The notes under the pieces: model-generated
The model's input: only the letters and a program-made list of their open reading frames with translations
Databases searched by the model: none
What the model was told of the DNA's origin: nothing
NCBI RefSeq assembly: GCF_003722335.1
Contig: NZ_CP026100.1
Coordinates: forward strand, 620,001 to 684,000
Length of the DNA: 64,000 bases
Origin: Caulobacter flavus
GTDB taxonomy: Bacteria > Pseudomonadota > Alphaproteobacteria > Caulobacterales > Caulobacteraceae
Reading direction: 5' to 3'
Made by a program: the position numbers and the translations under genes
Shown here: positions 38,800 to 48,458 of the stretch, piece by piece
Layout of the letters: every line of letters starts with the position of its first letter
Numbering within the stretch: the stretch's first letter is position 1

Positions 38800-39264
38800 A
38801 TGACCGGCCTGATCGACTTCTACGTCGCCCACCCCTTCTGGCTGTGGCTGTCGGCGGCCGCCGTGTTCCTGGCGATCGAGGTGGGCACCGGCACCGGCTG
38901 GCTCTTGTGGCCGGCCGCCGCGGCGGCGGCCGTCGGCGTGGTCGCCCTGCTGCTGCCCACCGGCCTGCCGGCGGAGATCGCCCTCTTCGCCGTGCTGACC
39001 ATCGCCACCACCTACCTGGCCCGCCGCTTCCTGCGGCCGGCCCTGGCCGGGCCCGATCCGGACCTCAACGACCCCACCCTGCGCCTGCTGGGCCGTCCGG
39101 CCGAAGTGGTCGCCGCCTTCGAGAACGGCCGCGGCCGGGTCTTCGTTGACGGCAAGGAGTGGGCTGCCCAGACAGAGGAGGCGGCCGAGGGCGAGATCGC
39201 CCCGGCGACCGGGACCCGGGTCTCGGTCGTGGGCGTGCACGGCGCGGTGCTCACCGTCCGCTGA
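38800..39264 (+). CDS. NfeD-family protein
   Basis: This 154-residue protein has hydrophobic segments at the N-terminus (FWLWLSAAAVFLAIEV, LLWPAAAAAAVGVVALLL, IALFAVLTIATTYLA) and a C-terminal OB-fold domain (LLGRPAEVVAAFENGRGRVF, TRVSVVGVHGAVLTVR). It is the short NfeD form, which binds SPFH proteins. It lies 4 bp after the SPFH gene, with GAGG just before the ATG. Confidence 0.88.
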   Translation: MTGLIDFYVAHPFWLWLSAAAVFLAIEVGTGTGWLLWPAAAAAAVGVVALLLPTGLPAEIALFAVLTIATTYLARRFLRPALAGPDPDLNDPTLRLLGRPAEVVAAFENGRGRVFVDGKEWAAQTEEAAEGEIAPATGTRVSVVGVHGAVLTVR

Positions 39265-39366
39265 CGCCTGCTGACACGTTCGGGCTCGACGAGGCGATAG
39301 ACCCCGCTCGCGTCGAGCCTGGCCGGCTCGGCGAAATCCAGTTCGACGTCGCTGCTTGGGATCCGC

Positions 39367-39726
39367 ATGAGAAGACCGCTTTTAGCCCTGGCCAGCGCCG
39401 CCGGCCTGGGCCTGTGCGCCGGCCCCGTCCTGGCCCAGGACCTCTACATCGGCACGGTCGCCGTCCAGAAGGATCAGGTGATCCTGACCCGCTGCGACCT
39501 GGCCGCCAACCGCTACGTCCTGCGCGATCGCGACTCGGAGCAGGACAAGCCGGTCGCCAAGCTGCGCGAGCGTCTCAAGGCCCTGAAGGCCCCGGTCTAT
39601 GTCGAGGTGATCGGCGAGTACGTCGAGATCAAGACCGACGACGGCAACGCCCTGGACGTGATCGGCCTGGAGAACCTGACGGCGGGCAAGTCCTGCCACC
39701 TGGCCGACGCCCTGGGATCGCAATAG
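39367..39726 (+). CDS. Small exported protein, function unknown
   Basis: This 119-residue product has a signal peptide ([20 protein letters not shown]). The mature part starts [20 protein letters not shown], then [18 protein letters not shown] and ends KSCHLADAL. Two cysteines probably pair. The short strands suggest an OB-like fold. No family name is recognised. Confidence 0.6.
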   Translation: MRRPLLALASAAGLGLCAGPVLAQDLYIGTVAVQKDQVILTRCDLAANRYVLRDRDSEQDKPVAKLRERLKALKAPVYVEVIGEYVEIKTDDGNALDVIGLENLTAGKSCHLADALGSQ

Positions 39727-39805
39727 GCGCGCCGCTCGCCACTGGCGTTTCTGGCCTCGCGCCCCCATCTGGGCGCGGACCGCACGGACGAGAGGGAACA
39801 GACGG

Positions 39806-40728
<923 letters not shown>

Positions 40729-40732
<4 letters not shown>

Positions 40733-41490
40733 ACCTGCACGCCGTCGCCGCCATCTACCGCTTCGAGATGGCGCGGACCTTCCGCACCCTGCTGCAGAGC
40801 ATCGCCTCGCCGGTGCTGTCGACCTCGCTGTACTTCGTCGTCTTCGGCGCGGCCATCGGCTCGCGCATGACGGCCGTCGACGGGGTGCCCTACGGCGCCT
40901 TCATCGTGCCGGGCCTGATCATGCTGTCGATCCTGACCGAGAGCCTGTCGAACGCCTCGTTCGGCATCTACATGCCCAAGTGGTCGGGCACGATCTACGA
41001 GGTGCTGTCGGCGCCCGTCTCGCCGTTCGAGATCGTGCTGGGCTATGTCGGCGCGGCGGCCAGCAAGTCGCTGCTGCTGGGGACCATCATCCTGGCGACG
41101 GCGCGCCTGTTCGTGCCGTTCGAGATCCAGCACCCGCTGTTCATGGCCGCCTTCCTGGTGCTGACGGCGGTGACCTTCAGCCTGTTCGGCTTCATCCTGG
41201 GCATCTGGGCCGACAGCTTCGAGAAGCTGCAGATCGTGCCCCTGCTGGTGATCACCCCCCTGACCTTCCTGGGCGGCAGCTTCTATTCGATCGACATGCT
41301 GCCGGGCGTCTGGCGGACGATCTCGCTGTTCAACCCGGTGGTCTACCTGGTCAGCGGCTTCCGCTGGAGCTTCTTCGGCACGTCCGACGTGGGCGTCGGC
41401 GTCAGCCTGGCGGCCACCTGCGGCGTGCTGCTGCTGTGCCTGGCGATCATCGCCTGGGTCTTCAAGACCGGCTACCGCCTGAAGAACTAG
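40729..41490 (+). CDS. ABC-2 type transporter permease (YadH-like)
   Basis: This 253-residue protein has six transmembrane segments and belongs to the ABC-2 family ([77 protein letters not shown]). The last motif is the conserved ABC-2 end segment. The start lies in the ATGA overlap with the ATPase gene; the two form one exporter operon. Confidence 0.92.
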
Positions 41491-41499
41491 GCGGACCGG

Positions 41500-42012
41500 T
41501 CAGTCCCGGGCGGCGCGCTCGATCCTGACCAGGTCCAGCACGCCGACGATCTGGCGGGCCCGCCAGTTGCTGAGCAGGTAGGAGATCGGACCCGCCGCCA
41601 GGGTCAGGGCCAGGGCCAGGCAGTTCATCGCGTTCTCGCGTACGAACGTGCCCAGGTCGTCGCCGACGATCTCGGCCACCAGGGCGGTCGCCGACACCGG
41701 CACGGTCAGGTAGGCGATGATCACCGCCCGCAGCATCTGCTCCTGGCGGCGGGCGTTCAGCGCGGCCAGGGCCGCCACGGCCTCGAAGGTCTTGTCGCCG
41801 ACCCCTTCCAGCAGGGCGAAGGCGCGTCTGGTCGAGGCGTTCCTGCGAAAGCCGCTGAGGAAGTCCACGCCCAGATACCCCCAGGCGCCCGGCGAGTAGA
41901 ACCACGACGGCACCAGGCTCCAGACCGGAAACTCGTTCTTGAGACTGCGCCACAGGGGCCAGCACGCCAGTTCTTGGCCAGCGACCGCCTCGGCCGGTTC
42001 ATTCGCCCCCAT
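41500..42012 (-). CDS. Membrane protein of unknown function
   Basis: This 170-residue protein has two transmembrane helices in its C-terminal half (AVIIAYLTVPVSATALVAEI and CLALALTLAAGPISYLLSNW) and a soluble N-terminal half (WPLWRSLKNEFPVWSLVPSW). No family recognised. It converges on the ABC permease gene with 9 bp between stops. Codon use is host-like, in contrast to the low-G+C patch that begins about 90 bp upstream of its ATG. Confidence 0.6.
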   Translation of the reverse strand: MGANEPAEAVAGQELACWPLWRSLKNEFPVWSLVPSWFYSPGAWGYLGVDFLSGFRRNASTRRAFALLEGVGDKTFEAVAALAALNARRQEQMLRAVIIAYLTVPVSATALVAEIVGDDLGTFVRENAMNCLALALTLAAGPISYLLSNWRARQIVGVLDLVRIERAARD

Positions 42013-42075
42013 ACGCGCCCCATCAACCCTGACTAGAGATTCGCCTCGACCCTAGCCGTCGCCGGGCGCCCTTGC

Positions 42076-42096
42076 CTAGCCGACGAAGCCCGCCGC
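42076..42096 (-). repeat. Orphan copy of the tsaC 3' end (AAGFVG-stop)
   Basis: On the minus strand these 21 bases read GCGGCGGGCTTCGTCGGCTAG, the codons A-A-G-F-V-G-stop. The living tsaC gene ends with the same amino acids at 42652-42672 in different codons. Five of 21 bases differ, all at third positions. No homology is seen upstream of this copy, so it looks like a displaced gene end. Confidence 0.6.
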
Positions 42097-42134
42097 ATGG
42101 TCGAGGGCCGAACTCTCCCGCTGGAAGACAGCTG

Positions 42135-42617
42135 TCAGAGCGTCCCATGGCGTTCAGCAAAGAGGAACGTGGCCTCTTGCTCCCTACGCAGAAACTCCAC
42201 GGGATCTTCGACCATGATCCCAAGTCTCTCCGCTCCCGCCACGAACCCGTTGAGCGAGCTTTCTTCCAAATCACCTGTCTCTCGATTCTTGTCATTGACA
42301 ACGATCGAAGTGATCAGCGGAGCTTTTCGGGCATGCGCCTTTGCTAGAACTCGATCTAGATGCCGCGGTATCTGGCGACGAACCTTGTTCCACTCGCAGC
42401 CATTAGCCTTGGCGACGTCACCATATGAAAGGAACGATCCAACAGCCGCCGCGCCCAGAATGCATTTGATGGTTACTTCCAAATCTAGCCCGGGTCCGTC
42501 GCGGCGCTGAAGCTCATCCAAGGCTTCTGCATAAAGCGGCCGATCGAAAGCGCCTTGCTTTTGATGGTTGGCGATCAACGCGCTCAGCTGCTCATTTGTT
42601 AAGTCCGCGACTTTCAT
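42135..42617 (-). CDS. Accessory protein of unknown function in a low-G+C patch
   Basis: This 160-residue protein has two helical parts around a compact core: LSALIANHQKQGAFDRPLYA, then CILGAAAVGSFLSYGDVAKA, CEWNKVRRQIPRHLDRVL, KAPLITSIVVNDKNRETGDL, ending VEDPVEFLRREQEATFLFAE. I recall similar unassigned proteins in accessory regions but cannot name a function. Its base composition is far below that of its neighbours (many A/T third positions), a sign of transfer. ATG 42617 follows GGGGGAAGC. It is transcribed with tsaC, 34 bp after that gene's stop, and is flanked by the two copies of the tsaC end. Confidence 0.65.
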   Translation of the reverse strand: MKVADLTNEQLSALIANHQKQGAFDRPLYAEALDELQRRDGPGLDLEVTIKCILGAAAVGSFLSYGDVAKANGCEWNKVRRQIPRHLDRVLAKAHARKAPLITSIVVNDKNRETGDLEESSLNGFVAGAERLGIMVEDPVEFLRREQEATFLFAERHGTL

Positions 42618-42651
42618 GCTTCCCCCATGAAGCACCATTGAATTCGTGGCC

Positions 42652-43629
42652 TTAACCTACAAACCCCGCCGCTCTCTTCAAGCGGTCGTTTATGGCTTCA
42701 CCCAACCCCAGACTAGGGATCGGCGCCACGGCGATGGCCGCCGGCGAGGTGCGATCCGCCGCCCGCAGGTAGGAAAAGAGGTTGGCGGCGGCCTGCGCCA
42801 GATCGCCCGTGGGGCTGAGGTTGAACACCCCCTCCCCTTCCGGCCACGGGCCGAAGGCCAGGAAGGCCTCGCCGGCGTTCGGCGCCGCGGCGTTGACGCG
42901 CACCGGCGCGTCGGGGGCGTAATGCAGGGCCAGGCGCCCAGGCGAGCGCTTGGCGTCGTCCTCGGCCTCGGCGAGCGGTCCGACCACCGCCTCCAGCTGG
43001 GCGCGGGTGACGGCGCCGGGACGCAGCAGGCGCACGGGTCCATCGAGCACGGCGACGACGGTGGATTCCAGGCCCACCTGGCACGGCCCGCCGTCCAGCA
43101 CGGCGGCGCACTTGTCGCCGGTCTCGGCGAAGGCGTCCTGGAAGGTCGTGGGACTGGGACGGCCCGAGCGGTTGGCCGAGGGCGCCACGACCGGTCCGCC
43201 GAACGCGGCCAGCACGGCCCTCGCCAGGGGATGGCCGGGCACGCGGATGGCGACGGTCTCCAGCCCTGCACGGGCCAGGTCGCAGACGGCGGCCGTATCC
43301 CTCACGGGCGCGACGATGGTCAGGGGGCCGGGCCAGAACGCCTCTGCCAGGGCGGTCGCGCGCTCGTCGAAGGCGGCGATGCGGGCGGCGGTCTTGGCAT
43401 CGGCGACGTGGGCGATCAGCGGGTTGAAGCGCGGACGCCCCTTGGCCTCGAAGATCGCCGTCACGGCCGCCGGGTCGGACGCATCCGCCCCGAGGCCGTA
43501 GACGGTTTCGGTGGGCAGCAGGACGAGGCCCCCGTTGGCGAGGGCCCGCCCCGCGCGGGCTACTTCTTCCTGGCGGTCAAGGCGAAGCTCACCTTGATCT
43601 TGGCCGGTATCTGATCCGTCGACGCCCAT
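42652..43629 (-). CDS. tsaC: L-threonylcarbamoyladenylate synthase (Sua5/TsaC)
   Basis: This enzyme of about 325 residues makes threonylcarbamoyl-AMP from Thr, bicarbonate and ATP for the t6A37 tRNA modification. The YrdC domain shows LVLLPTETVYGLGADA, KGRPRFNPLIAHV, FWPGPLTIV, VAIRVPGHPLA and APSANRSGRPSPT. The longer Sua5-type C-terminal domain follows (SPGRLALHYAPDAPV, then SPAAIAVAPIP). ATG 43629 is the only ATG before the domain and makes the gene overlap the upstream fusion gene by 70 bp; no nearer GTG or TTG fits. The last 22 codons (from about IPSL) use AT-rich codons (ATA, AGA, TTT, GTA) unlike the rest, consistent with a replaced 3' end. Confidence 0.9.
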   Translation of the reverse strand: MGVDGSDTGQDQGELRLDRQEEVARAGRALANGGLVLLPTETVYGLGADASDPAAVTAIFEAKGRPRFNPLIAHVADAKTAARIAAFDERATALAEAFWPGPLTIVAPVRDTAAVCDLARAGLETVAIRVPGHPLARAVLAAFGGPVVAPSANRSGRPSPTTFQDAFAETGDKCAAVLDGGPCQVGLESTVVAVLDGPVRLLRPGAVTRAQLEAVVGPLAEAEDDAKRSPGRLALHYAPDAPVRVNAAAPNAGEAFLAFGPWPEGEGVFNLSPTGDLAQAAANLFSYLRAADRTSPAAIAVAPIPSLGLGEAINDRLKRAAGFVG

Positions 43630-44909
43630 TCGCCCTGTCCAACCCCGAACGCGGTCCGGTCGAGGGTGGTTACACCGCGCGCCGTGGCCGTGTCGCCGTC
43701 GATCTTCAGGCTGAACGGCAGGCTGAGCGGCTTTTTCACGCCGCGCAGGTCCAGCGTACCGTCGGCGACGAAGCGGCCTTCGGCGGTCTTGCGGAACTTG
43801 GTCGCGGTGAAGGTCGCCTTGGGATTGGCCGAGGTGTTGAAGAAGTCGGGGCCCTGCAGGCTCTCGTCGCGCTGGCCGTCGCCCGTGCCGGCCGAGGCCA
43901 GGTCGATGCTGACGGTCAGTTTCGAACGGTCCAGGGCTTCGGGCGAGAACAGGATGTCGGCGGTCCAGCGGCTGAACTTGCCTTGGATCGGCGTGTCGGC
44001 CCAGGCCAGGTTGAAGTCGAGGTGCGAGCCCTTCTGAACGGCCCAGGCGACCGGGTCCTTCAGGGCGCTGTCGGCGGGCGGCGGCGTGGCCTCGGCGGCT
44101 GCCATCGGCGCGGCGGTCGCAGGACCGGCGGGCGTCGCGGCCGGAGCGGCTGCGGCCGGCGTCTCGTCGGGCAGGGCCAGCTCGTCGGCGGCACTCTGTT
44201 CGGGGGCGGCGGCCGGAGCCTTCGCCTTGGCCGGCGTATAGAGGTAGCCGGCGGCGACCACGGCGGCGAAGCCGGCGGCGGCCAGCCACAGGCGCGGCTC
44301 CTTCAGGCCCGGCCTGGCGCCGGCGGCCATGTGGCCGAACACCTCGTCGCGGTCGAGGATCTGGTGCTTGGCCACCGCGCCCAGGTGCAGGGCCAAGAGC
44401 ACGTAGGTGAACTTGACCAGCAGGCCGTGGCCTAGGTGGCCGATGTTGTTCCAGGCGTCCTTGGCCCCGGCGGCCAGCTCGGGCAGGCCCGGCAGGTGCG
44501 GCCAGGGAATGGCGCCGAAAAGGATGGTCGGGATGTTGATGCGGCTGGTCGAGACGATGATCCAGCCGGTCAGGGGCAGGCCGATCATGATCACGTAGAA
44601 GCCGACATGCACGGCGTGGGCGGCGATCTTCTCCCAGGTCGGCTGGCCGGCCGGGGCCGGCGGCGACTTGTGGGTCAGCTTCCACAGCAGGCGCGCGACG
44701 CTCAGCACCAGGATGGTGATGCCGATCGACTTGTGCAGCTGGAAGAGGGCGAAGGTCTCGGCCCCCTTGGGGCCGTCGTCGGCCCGCCAGCCCAGGATCA
44801 CCTGGAAGATCAGAGCGGCGGCGATCAGCCAGTGCAGGATGATCGCCACCGTCGAATAGCGGACAGGACCCGCCGCCGAGGCGGGTTTGGAATGCGTCTC
44901 GGCGGTCAT
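43560..44909 (-). CDS. Cytochrome b561-YceI fusion protein
   Basis: In this 449-residue protein, residues 1-185 form a four-helix cytochrome b561 (CybB-like) with heme histidines likely H26 (IILHW), H58 (FQLHKS), H160 (GHLGHG) and H174 (LALHLG). An additional single helix (WLAAAGFAAVVAAGYLY) and an Ala/Pro linker lead to a C-terminal YceI lipocalin-like domain (about 285-449): HLDFNLAWADTPIQGKFSRW, GPDFFNTSANPKATFTAT and TTLDRTAFGVGQGEW. YceI domains bind isoprenoid quinone-like lipids, so the fusion may pass electrons to or from such a lipid (inference). A separate YceI gene lies 24 bp upstream. Confidence 0.88.
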   Translation of the reverse strand: MTAETHSKPASAAGPVRYSTVAIILHWLIAAALIFQVILGWRADDGPKGAETFALFQLHKSIGITILVLSVARLLWKLTHKSPPAPAGQPTWEKIAAHAVHVGFYVIMIGLPLTGWIIVSTSRINIPTILFGAIPWPHLPGLPELAAGAKDAWNNIGHLGHGLLVKFTYVLLALHLGAVAKHQILDRDEVFGHMAAGARPGLKEPRLWLAAAGFAAVVAAGYLYTPAKAKAPAAAPEQSAADELALPDETPAAAAPAATPAGPATAAPMAAAEATPPPADSALKDPVAWAVQKGSHLDFNLAWADTPIQGKFSRWTADILFSPEALDRSKLTVSIDLASAGTGDGQRDESLQGPDFFNTSANPKATFTATKFRKTAEGRFVADGTLDLRGVKKPLSLPFSLKIDGDTATARGVTTLDRTAFGVGQGEWASTDQIPAKIKVSFALTARKK

Positions 44910-44933
44910 TGGGCCGTCCCTTAGGTCAGGATC

Positions 44934-45557
44934 TTACTTCTTCGGATTGAATTCGGCTTCGATCGCCAGGTCGACGTCGTCCGAGACCATCGGCACCAGG
45001 TGGGTGAAGCCGAACTCCGAGCGCTTGATCTTGCCCGTGGCCGAGAAGCCCATGATCTGCGAGCCGAACGGGGTCTTGGCGAAGCCGTTGTAGGTGACGT
45101 CGAGGGTCACCGGCTTGGTCACGCCGCGGAAGGTCAGGTCGCCGGTCAGCTTGCCCTTGCCCGCCGAGGTCTGCTCGATCTTGGTCGAGACGAAGGTGAT
45201 GGTCGGGTACTTGGCCGAGTCGAAGAACTTCGGATCGTCCGAGATTTCCTTGTTGAAGTTCGGCAGGCCGGTGTCGACCGACTTCGGGTCGACCGTGATC
45301 GACACCTTCGAGTCCAGCGGCTTGGCCGGGTCGTAGGCGAACGAACCGTCCAGGCCAGACAGGCGGAAGGTGTAGTTCGAGGTGCCGAAGTGCTTCACGC
45401 GCAGGGTCAGGCTGGCGTGGCGCTTGTCCAGGGCCCAGGTCCCGGCCGGAGCGGCGGCGGGATCCGTCGCCGGTTGCGCCAGGGCGGCGACCGGAGCCGC
45501 GAGCGGAGCGGCGAGAAGGGCGCCGGCCAGAATGGCGTAGGCGAAGGGGCGAGCCAT
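44934..45557 (-). CDS. YceI-family periplasmic protein
   Basis: This 207-residue product has a signal peptide (AYAILAGALLAAPLAAPVAAL). The lipocalin-like YceI domain shows WALDKRHASLTLRVKHFGTS, the SNYTFRLSGLDGSF strand, DDPKFFDSAKYPTITFVSTK, LTGDLTFRGVTKPVTLDV and ATGKIKRSEFGFTHLVP. It binds a long isoprenoid chain in known structures. ATG 45557 follows GGAGAT. It is the first gene of the operon with the b561-YceI fusion. Three TGAC half sites lie just upstream. Confidence 0.92.
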   Translation of the reverse strand: MARPFAYAILAGALLAAPLAAPVAALAQPATDPAAAPAGTWALDKRHASLTLRVKHFGTSNYTFRLSGLDGSFAYDPAKPLDSKVSITVDPKSVDTGLPNFNKEISDDPKFFDSAKYPTITFVSTKIEQTSAGKGKLTGDLTFRGVTKPVTLDVTYNGFAKTPFGSQIMGFSATGKIKRSEFGFTHLVPMVSDDVDLAIEAEFNPKK

Positions 45558-45575
45558 GGTCTCAGATCTCCAAAC

Positions 45576-45597
45576 TGACAAAACTGTCATAGTGACG
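45576..45597. promoter_or_regulatory. Three alternating TGAC half sites before yceI
   Basis: TGACA (45576), TGTCA (45585) and TGACG (45593) are spaced 8-9 bp apart; TGACA-AAAC-TGTCA and GTCA-TAG-TGAC are both perfect dyads. They lie 19 bp upstream of the yceI ATG, a repressor position. The regulator is unknown. Confidence 0.5.
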
Positions 45598-45753
45598 GTT
45601 GCTGATTACCCCGACTTAGGAACTTCACCGTCCAGTTGAAGGGGCGTCTCCTCACGAAGCCGTGATCGACAGGCGGTCCTTGGCGCGATAGGCCGCGCGA
45701 TCTAAACAGGGATCACATACCCCAACCCGACGCTTGAACAGATCGGCCCCCGC

Positions 45754-47502
45754 ATGACTTTCCGCGCCCCCGTCCGCGACCTCGCCTTCGCCCTGCGCCA
45801 CGTGGCGGACTTCGGCCGGCTGGCCGACGCCTATCCCGAGGCCGACGCCGACACCGTCGACGCCGTGCTGGAGGCCTCGGGCGTGTTCGCGTCGGAGGTG
45901 CTGGCCCCGATCAATCGCCAGGGCGACCTCGTCGGCGCCAAGCTTGAAAACGGCGTGGTGCGCGCGGCGCCCGGCTTCGCCGACGCCTACAAGGCCTTCG
46001 CCGAAGCCGGCTGGACCAGCCTGGCCGCCGCGCCCGAGCACGGCGGCCAGGGCCTGCCCAAGGCGCTGGAGATCGCCACCCTGGAAATGGTGCAGGCCGC
46101 CAACATGGCCTTCGGCCTGTGCCCGATGCTGAGCCTGGGCGCGATCGAGGCCCTGGCCCTGCACGGCACGGAACGCCACAAGAGCGTGTTCCTGCCCAAG
46201 CTGGTCTCGGGCGAATGGACGGGCACCATGAACCTGACCGAGCCGCAGGCAGGCTCGGACCTGGCGGCCCTGACCACCATGGCCACGCCCGACGGCCAGG
46301 GCGGCTGGACGATCAGCGGCCAGAAGATCTTCATCACCTGGGGCGACCACGACGCCGCCGACAACATCGTCCACCTGGTGCTGGCCCGCACGCCCGACGC
46401 CCCTCCCGGCGTGAAGGGCATCTCGCTGTTCCTGGCCTCCAAGGTGCTGGTCGACGACGACGGCAAGATGGGCGCGGGCAACGACGTGCGCGTCGGCGGG
46501 CTGGAGCACAAGCTGGGCATCCACGGCTCGCCCACCTGCGTGATGCTGTTCGAAGGCGCCAAGGCCGAGCTGGTCGGCAAGCTGCACGGCGGCGTGGCCC
46601 ACATGTTCACGATGATGAACGCCGCCCGCCTGCAGGTCGGCGCCCAGGGCGTCGCCATAGCCGAGCGCGCCTACCAGCAGGCCCTGAACTTCTCCCTGGA
46701 GCGCGTGCAGGGCCGCTCGGCCTGGACGGGCGCCTATCCCTCGCGCCTGTTCGACCACCCGGACGTGCGCCGCACCCTTCTGCTGATGAAGGCCAAGATC
46801 GAGGCCGCCCGCGGCATCTGCCTGTCGACCGCCGTGGCCGCCGACCTGGCCCACGCGGCCGCCGACGAGGAAACCCGCGCGGCCGCCAAGCTGCGCGAAG
46901 AGCTCCTGACCCCGATCGCCAAGGCCTGGTCGACCGACGTCGGCGTCGAAGTCGCCTCGCTGGGCGTGCAGATCCACGGCGGCATGGGCTTCATCGAGGA
47001 GACCGGCGCGGCCCAGCACTATCGCGACGCCCGCATCACCCCGATCTACGAGGGCACCAACGGCATCCAGGCCATCGACCTGATCGGCCGCAAGCTCGGC
47101 TTGGCCGACGGCCAGGCCGTGGCCGACCTGATGGACGACATCCGCGACACCATCGAGGCCCTGAAGGCCGCCGACGCGTCGCTGACCCCGGTCGCCGGCC
47201 GCCTGGAAGCCGCCCTGAACGCCGCCGCCTCGGCCACCGCCTGGCTGGTCGATCGCCGCGCCCGTTCCATGCCCGACGCCCTGTCGGGCGCCACGGCCTA
47301 CCTCAAGCTGCTGGGCGACACGGTCGGCGGCTGGATGCTGGCCAAGGGCGCCCTGGCCCCGGAAGCCGAGGCCCTGCGCGGCCAGCTGCTGCGGGTCTAC
47401 GCCGAAAGCGTGCTGGCCCAGGTCCCCGGCCAGCTGGCCGCCGTGACTCTGGGACAGGACGACCTCGTGGCGGTGACGCCGGAGGCGCTGGGGGTTCATT
47501 AG
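45754..47502 (+). CDS. Acyl-CoA dehydrogenase (DmdC-like)
   Basis: This 582-residue FAD enzyme would oxidise an acyl-CoA to the enoyl-CoA. It shows [17 protein letters not shown] (FAD/substrate loop near residue 160), [34 protein letters not shown] and the catalytic glutamate in [13 protein letters not shown] (near 434). The C-terminal extra domain of about 120 residues matches the large bacterial group called 3-methylmercaptopropionyl-CoA dehydrogenase (DmdC). The annotation as DmdC does not prove DMSP use; many are general acyl-CoA dehydrogenases. It diverges from the yceI operon. A family B repeat follows its stop. Confidence 0.88.
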   Translation: MTFRAPVRDLAFALRHVADFGRLADAYPEADADTVDAVLEASGVFASEVLAPINRQGDLVGAKLENGVVRAAPGFADAYKAFAEAGWTSLAAAPEHGGQGLPKALEIATLEMVQAANMAFGLCPMLSLGAIEALALHGTERHKSVFLPKLVSGEWTGTMNLTEPQAGSDLAALTTMATPDGQGGWTISGQKIFITWGDHDAADNIVHLVLARTPDAPPGVKGISLFLASKVLVDDDGKMGAGNDVRVGGLEHKLGIHGSPTCVMLFEGAKAELVGKLHGGVAHMFTMMNAARLQVGAQGVAIAERAYQQALNFSLERVQGRSAWTGAYPSRLFDHPDVRRTLLLMKAKIEAARGICLSTAVAADLAHAAADEETRAAAKLREELLTPIAKAWSTDVGVEVASLGVQIHGGMGFIEETGAAQHYRDARITPIYEGTNGIQAIDLIGRKLGLADGQAVADLMDDIRDTIEALKAADASLTPVAGRLEAALNAAASATAWLVDRRARSMPDALSGATAYLKLLGDTVGGWMLAKGALAPEAEALRGQLLRVYAESVLAQVPGQLAAVTLGQDDLVAVTPEALGVH

Positions 47503-47511
47503 AACTAACTG

Positions 47512-47661
47512 CTCCTCCCTCGCTTTAGCGGGGGAGGTGGCGCGCTGCGGATACGCAGCGTGACGGAGGGGGCGAGGGACGGAGCTCAGCGCCCGGTCAC
47601 GCCCCCTCCACCGCTTCGCGGTCCCCCTCCCCCGTTTCGCTTCGCTACTCGGGGGAGGAAC
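47512..47661. repeat. Intergenic palindromic repeat, family B (copy 2)
   Basis: The plan is the same as at 9505: CTCCCTCGCTTTAGCGGGGGAG, then GTGGCGCGCTGCGGATACGC, GTGACGGAGGGGGCG, and on the right CGCCCCCTCCACCGCTTCGC, CCCCCTCCCCCGTTTCG and a final GGGGGAGGA. The right arm has five G here, one more than copy 1. It lies between convergent genes. Confidence 0.8.
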
Positions 47662-47668
47662 TTCGGGC

Positions 47669-48424
47669 CTAGCGCCCAACCAGCATCCACGCCGCCATCG
47701 CCACCATCATCACGTTCTCGGTCAGCGAGATGAAGCCCAGCGGCACGTTGCTGTCGCCGCCGACGCAGGCGCATTTCAGGTCGCGCTTGTCGATATAGAC
47801 CGCCTTGAACACCGACACCGCGCCGACGCCGCCGATCACCAGGGCCAGGGGCGCGGAGAACCAGGTCAGCACGCCGGCCGTCATCAGCACCCCGGCCAGG
47901 CCTTCGGCGAACGGATAGACGTAGCCGTAGGGAACCCAGCGCTTGGCCAAGAGGTCGTAGCCCAGGAACATCGACGAGAAGCTCTCGACGTCGCGCAGTT
48001 TCTGGATGGCCAGCACCACCATCGAAAAGCTGATGAACCACTCGATCGCCCGCATCGTGAAGGGCGTTCCGTCGACGACGTAGGTCGCCGCCAGGGCCAG
48101 CAGGGCGGTCATGGCGAAGAGGGCGATGACCGGCTGGTAGGTCTTGGCCTTGGGATCGCGCGGCTTGCCGCCGAACCAGCGGCGCAGGTCGTCGAACCCG
48201 CCGATCCGCTCGCCCCCGACGAACACCTGCGGCGTGGTCTTCACGCCGTGCTGCGCCTTGAAGGCGTCGGTCGCCTCGCGCGTGGTCAGGTGATGGTCCT
48301 CGACCTCGTAGCCCTTGGACCGCAGCAGATGCCTGGCCTTCAGCCCGTACGGACAGACGTGCTTGTCCATCACCATGCGGTAGAGGACGGCCTTCTTGGG
48401 GGCGGCGGAAGCGGCGGACGTCAC
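47669..48424 (-). CDS. Glutaredoxin-MauE fusion membrane protein
   Basis: In this 251-residue protein the N-terminal part is a glutaredoxin (KAVLYRMVMDKHVCPYGLKA, then TTPQVFVGGERIGGFDDL) with active site CPYG, a monothiol form. The C-terminal part has four transmembrane helices of the MauE/DoxX type (ALFAMTALLALAATYVVDG, WFISFSMVVLAIQKL, GVLMTAGVLTWFSAPLALVI) and a conserved CACVGGDSNVPLGFI segment. It may move reducing power or handle thiol-bound metals (inference). I choose GTG 48424, preceded by AAGGAG, because ATG 48460 overlaps the -10 region of the mer-like promoter. It diverges from merR. Confidence 0.8.
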   Translation of the reverse strand: MTSAASAAPKKAVLYRMVMDKHVCPYGLKARHLLRSKGYEVEDHHLTTREATDAFKAQHGVKTTPQVFVGGERIGGFDDLRRWFGGKPRDPKAKTYQPVIALFAMTALLALAATYVVDGTPFTMRAIEWFISFSMVVLAIQKLRDVESFSSMFLGYDLLAKRWVPYGYVYPFAEGLAGVLMTAGVLTWFSAPLALVIGGVGAVSVFKAVYIDKRDLKCACVGGDSNVPLGFISLTENVMMVAMAAWMLVGR

Positions 48425-48458
48425 GGCGGTCTCCTTGTGCGCGAGCGGGACCGGGCTC

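Noticed and set aside
42097..42651. Transposon or insertion sequence at the tsaC tail
   Set aside because: No transposase, no terminal inverted repeats and no short target duplication were seen; the coding-level duplication of the gene end fits tail replacement better.
45652..47679. 675-residue frame antisense to the acyl-CoA dehydrogenase, and 1271-residue frame antisense at 48887-52702
   Set aside because: Both run through repeats and across several genes with known domains on the other strand; composition is that of GC-rich shadow frames.
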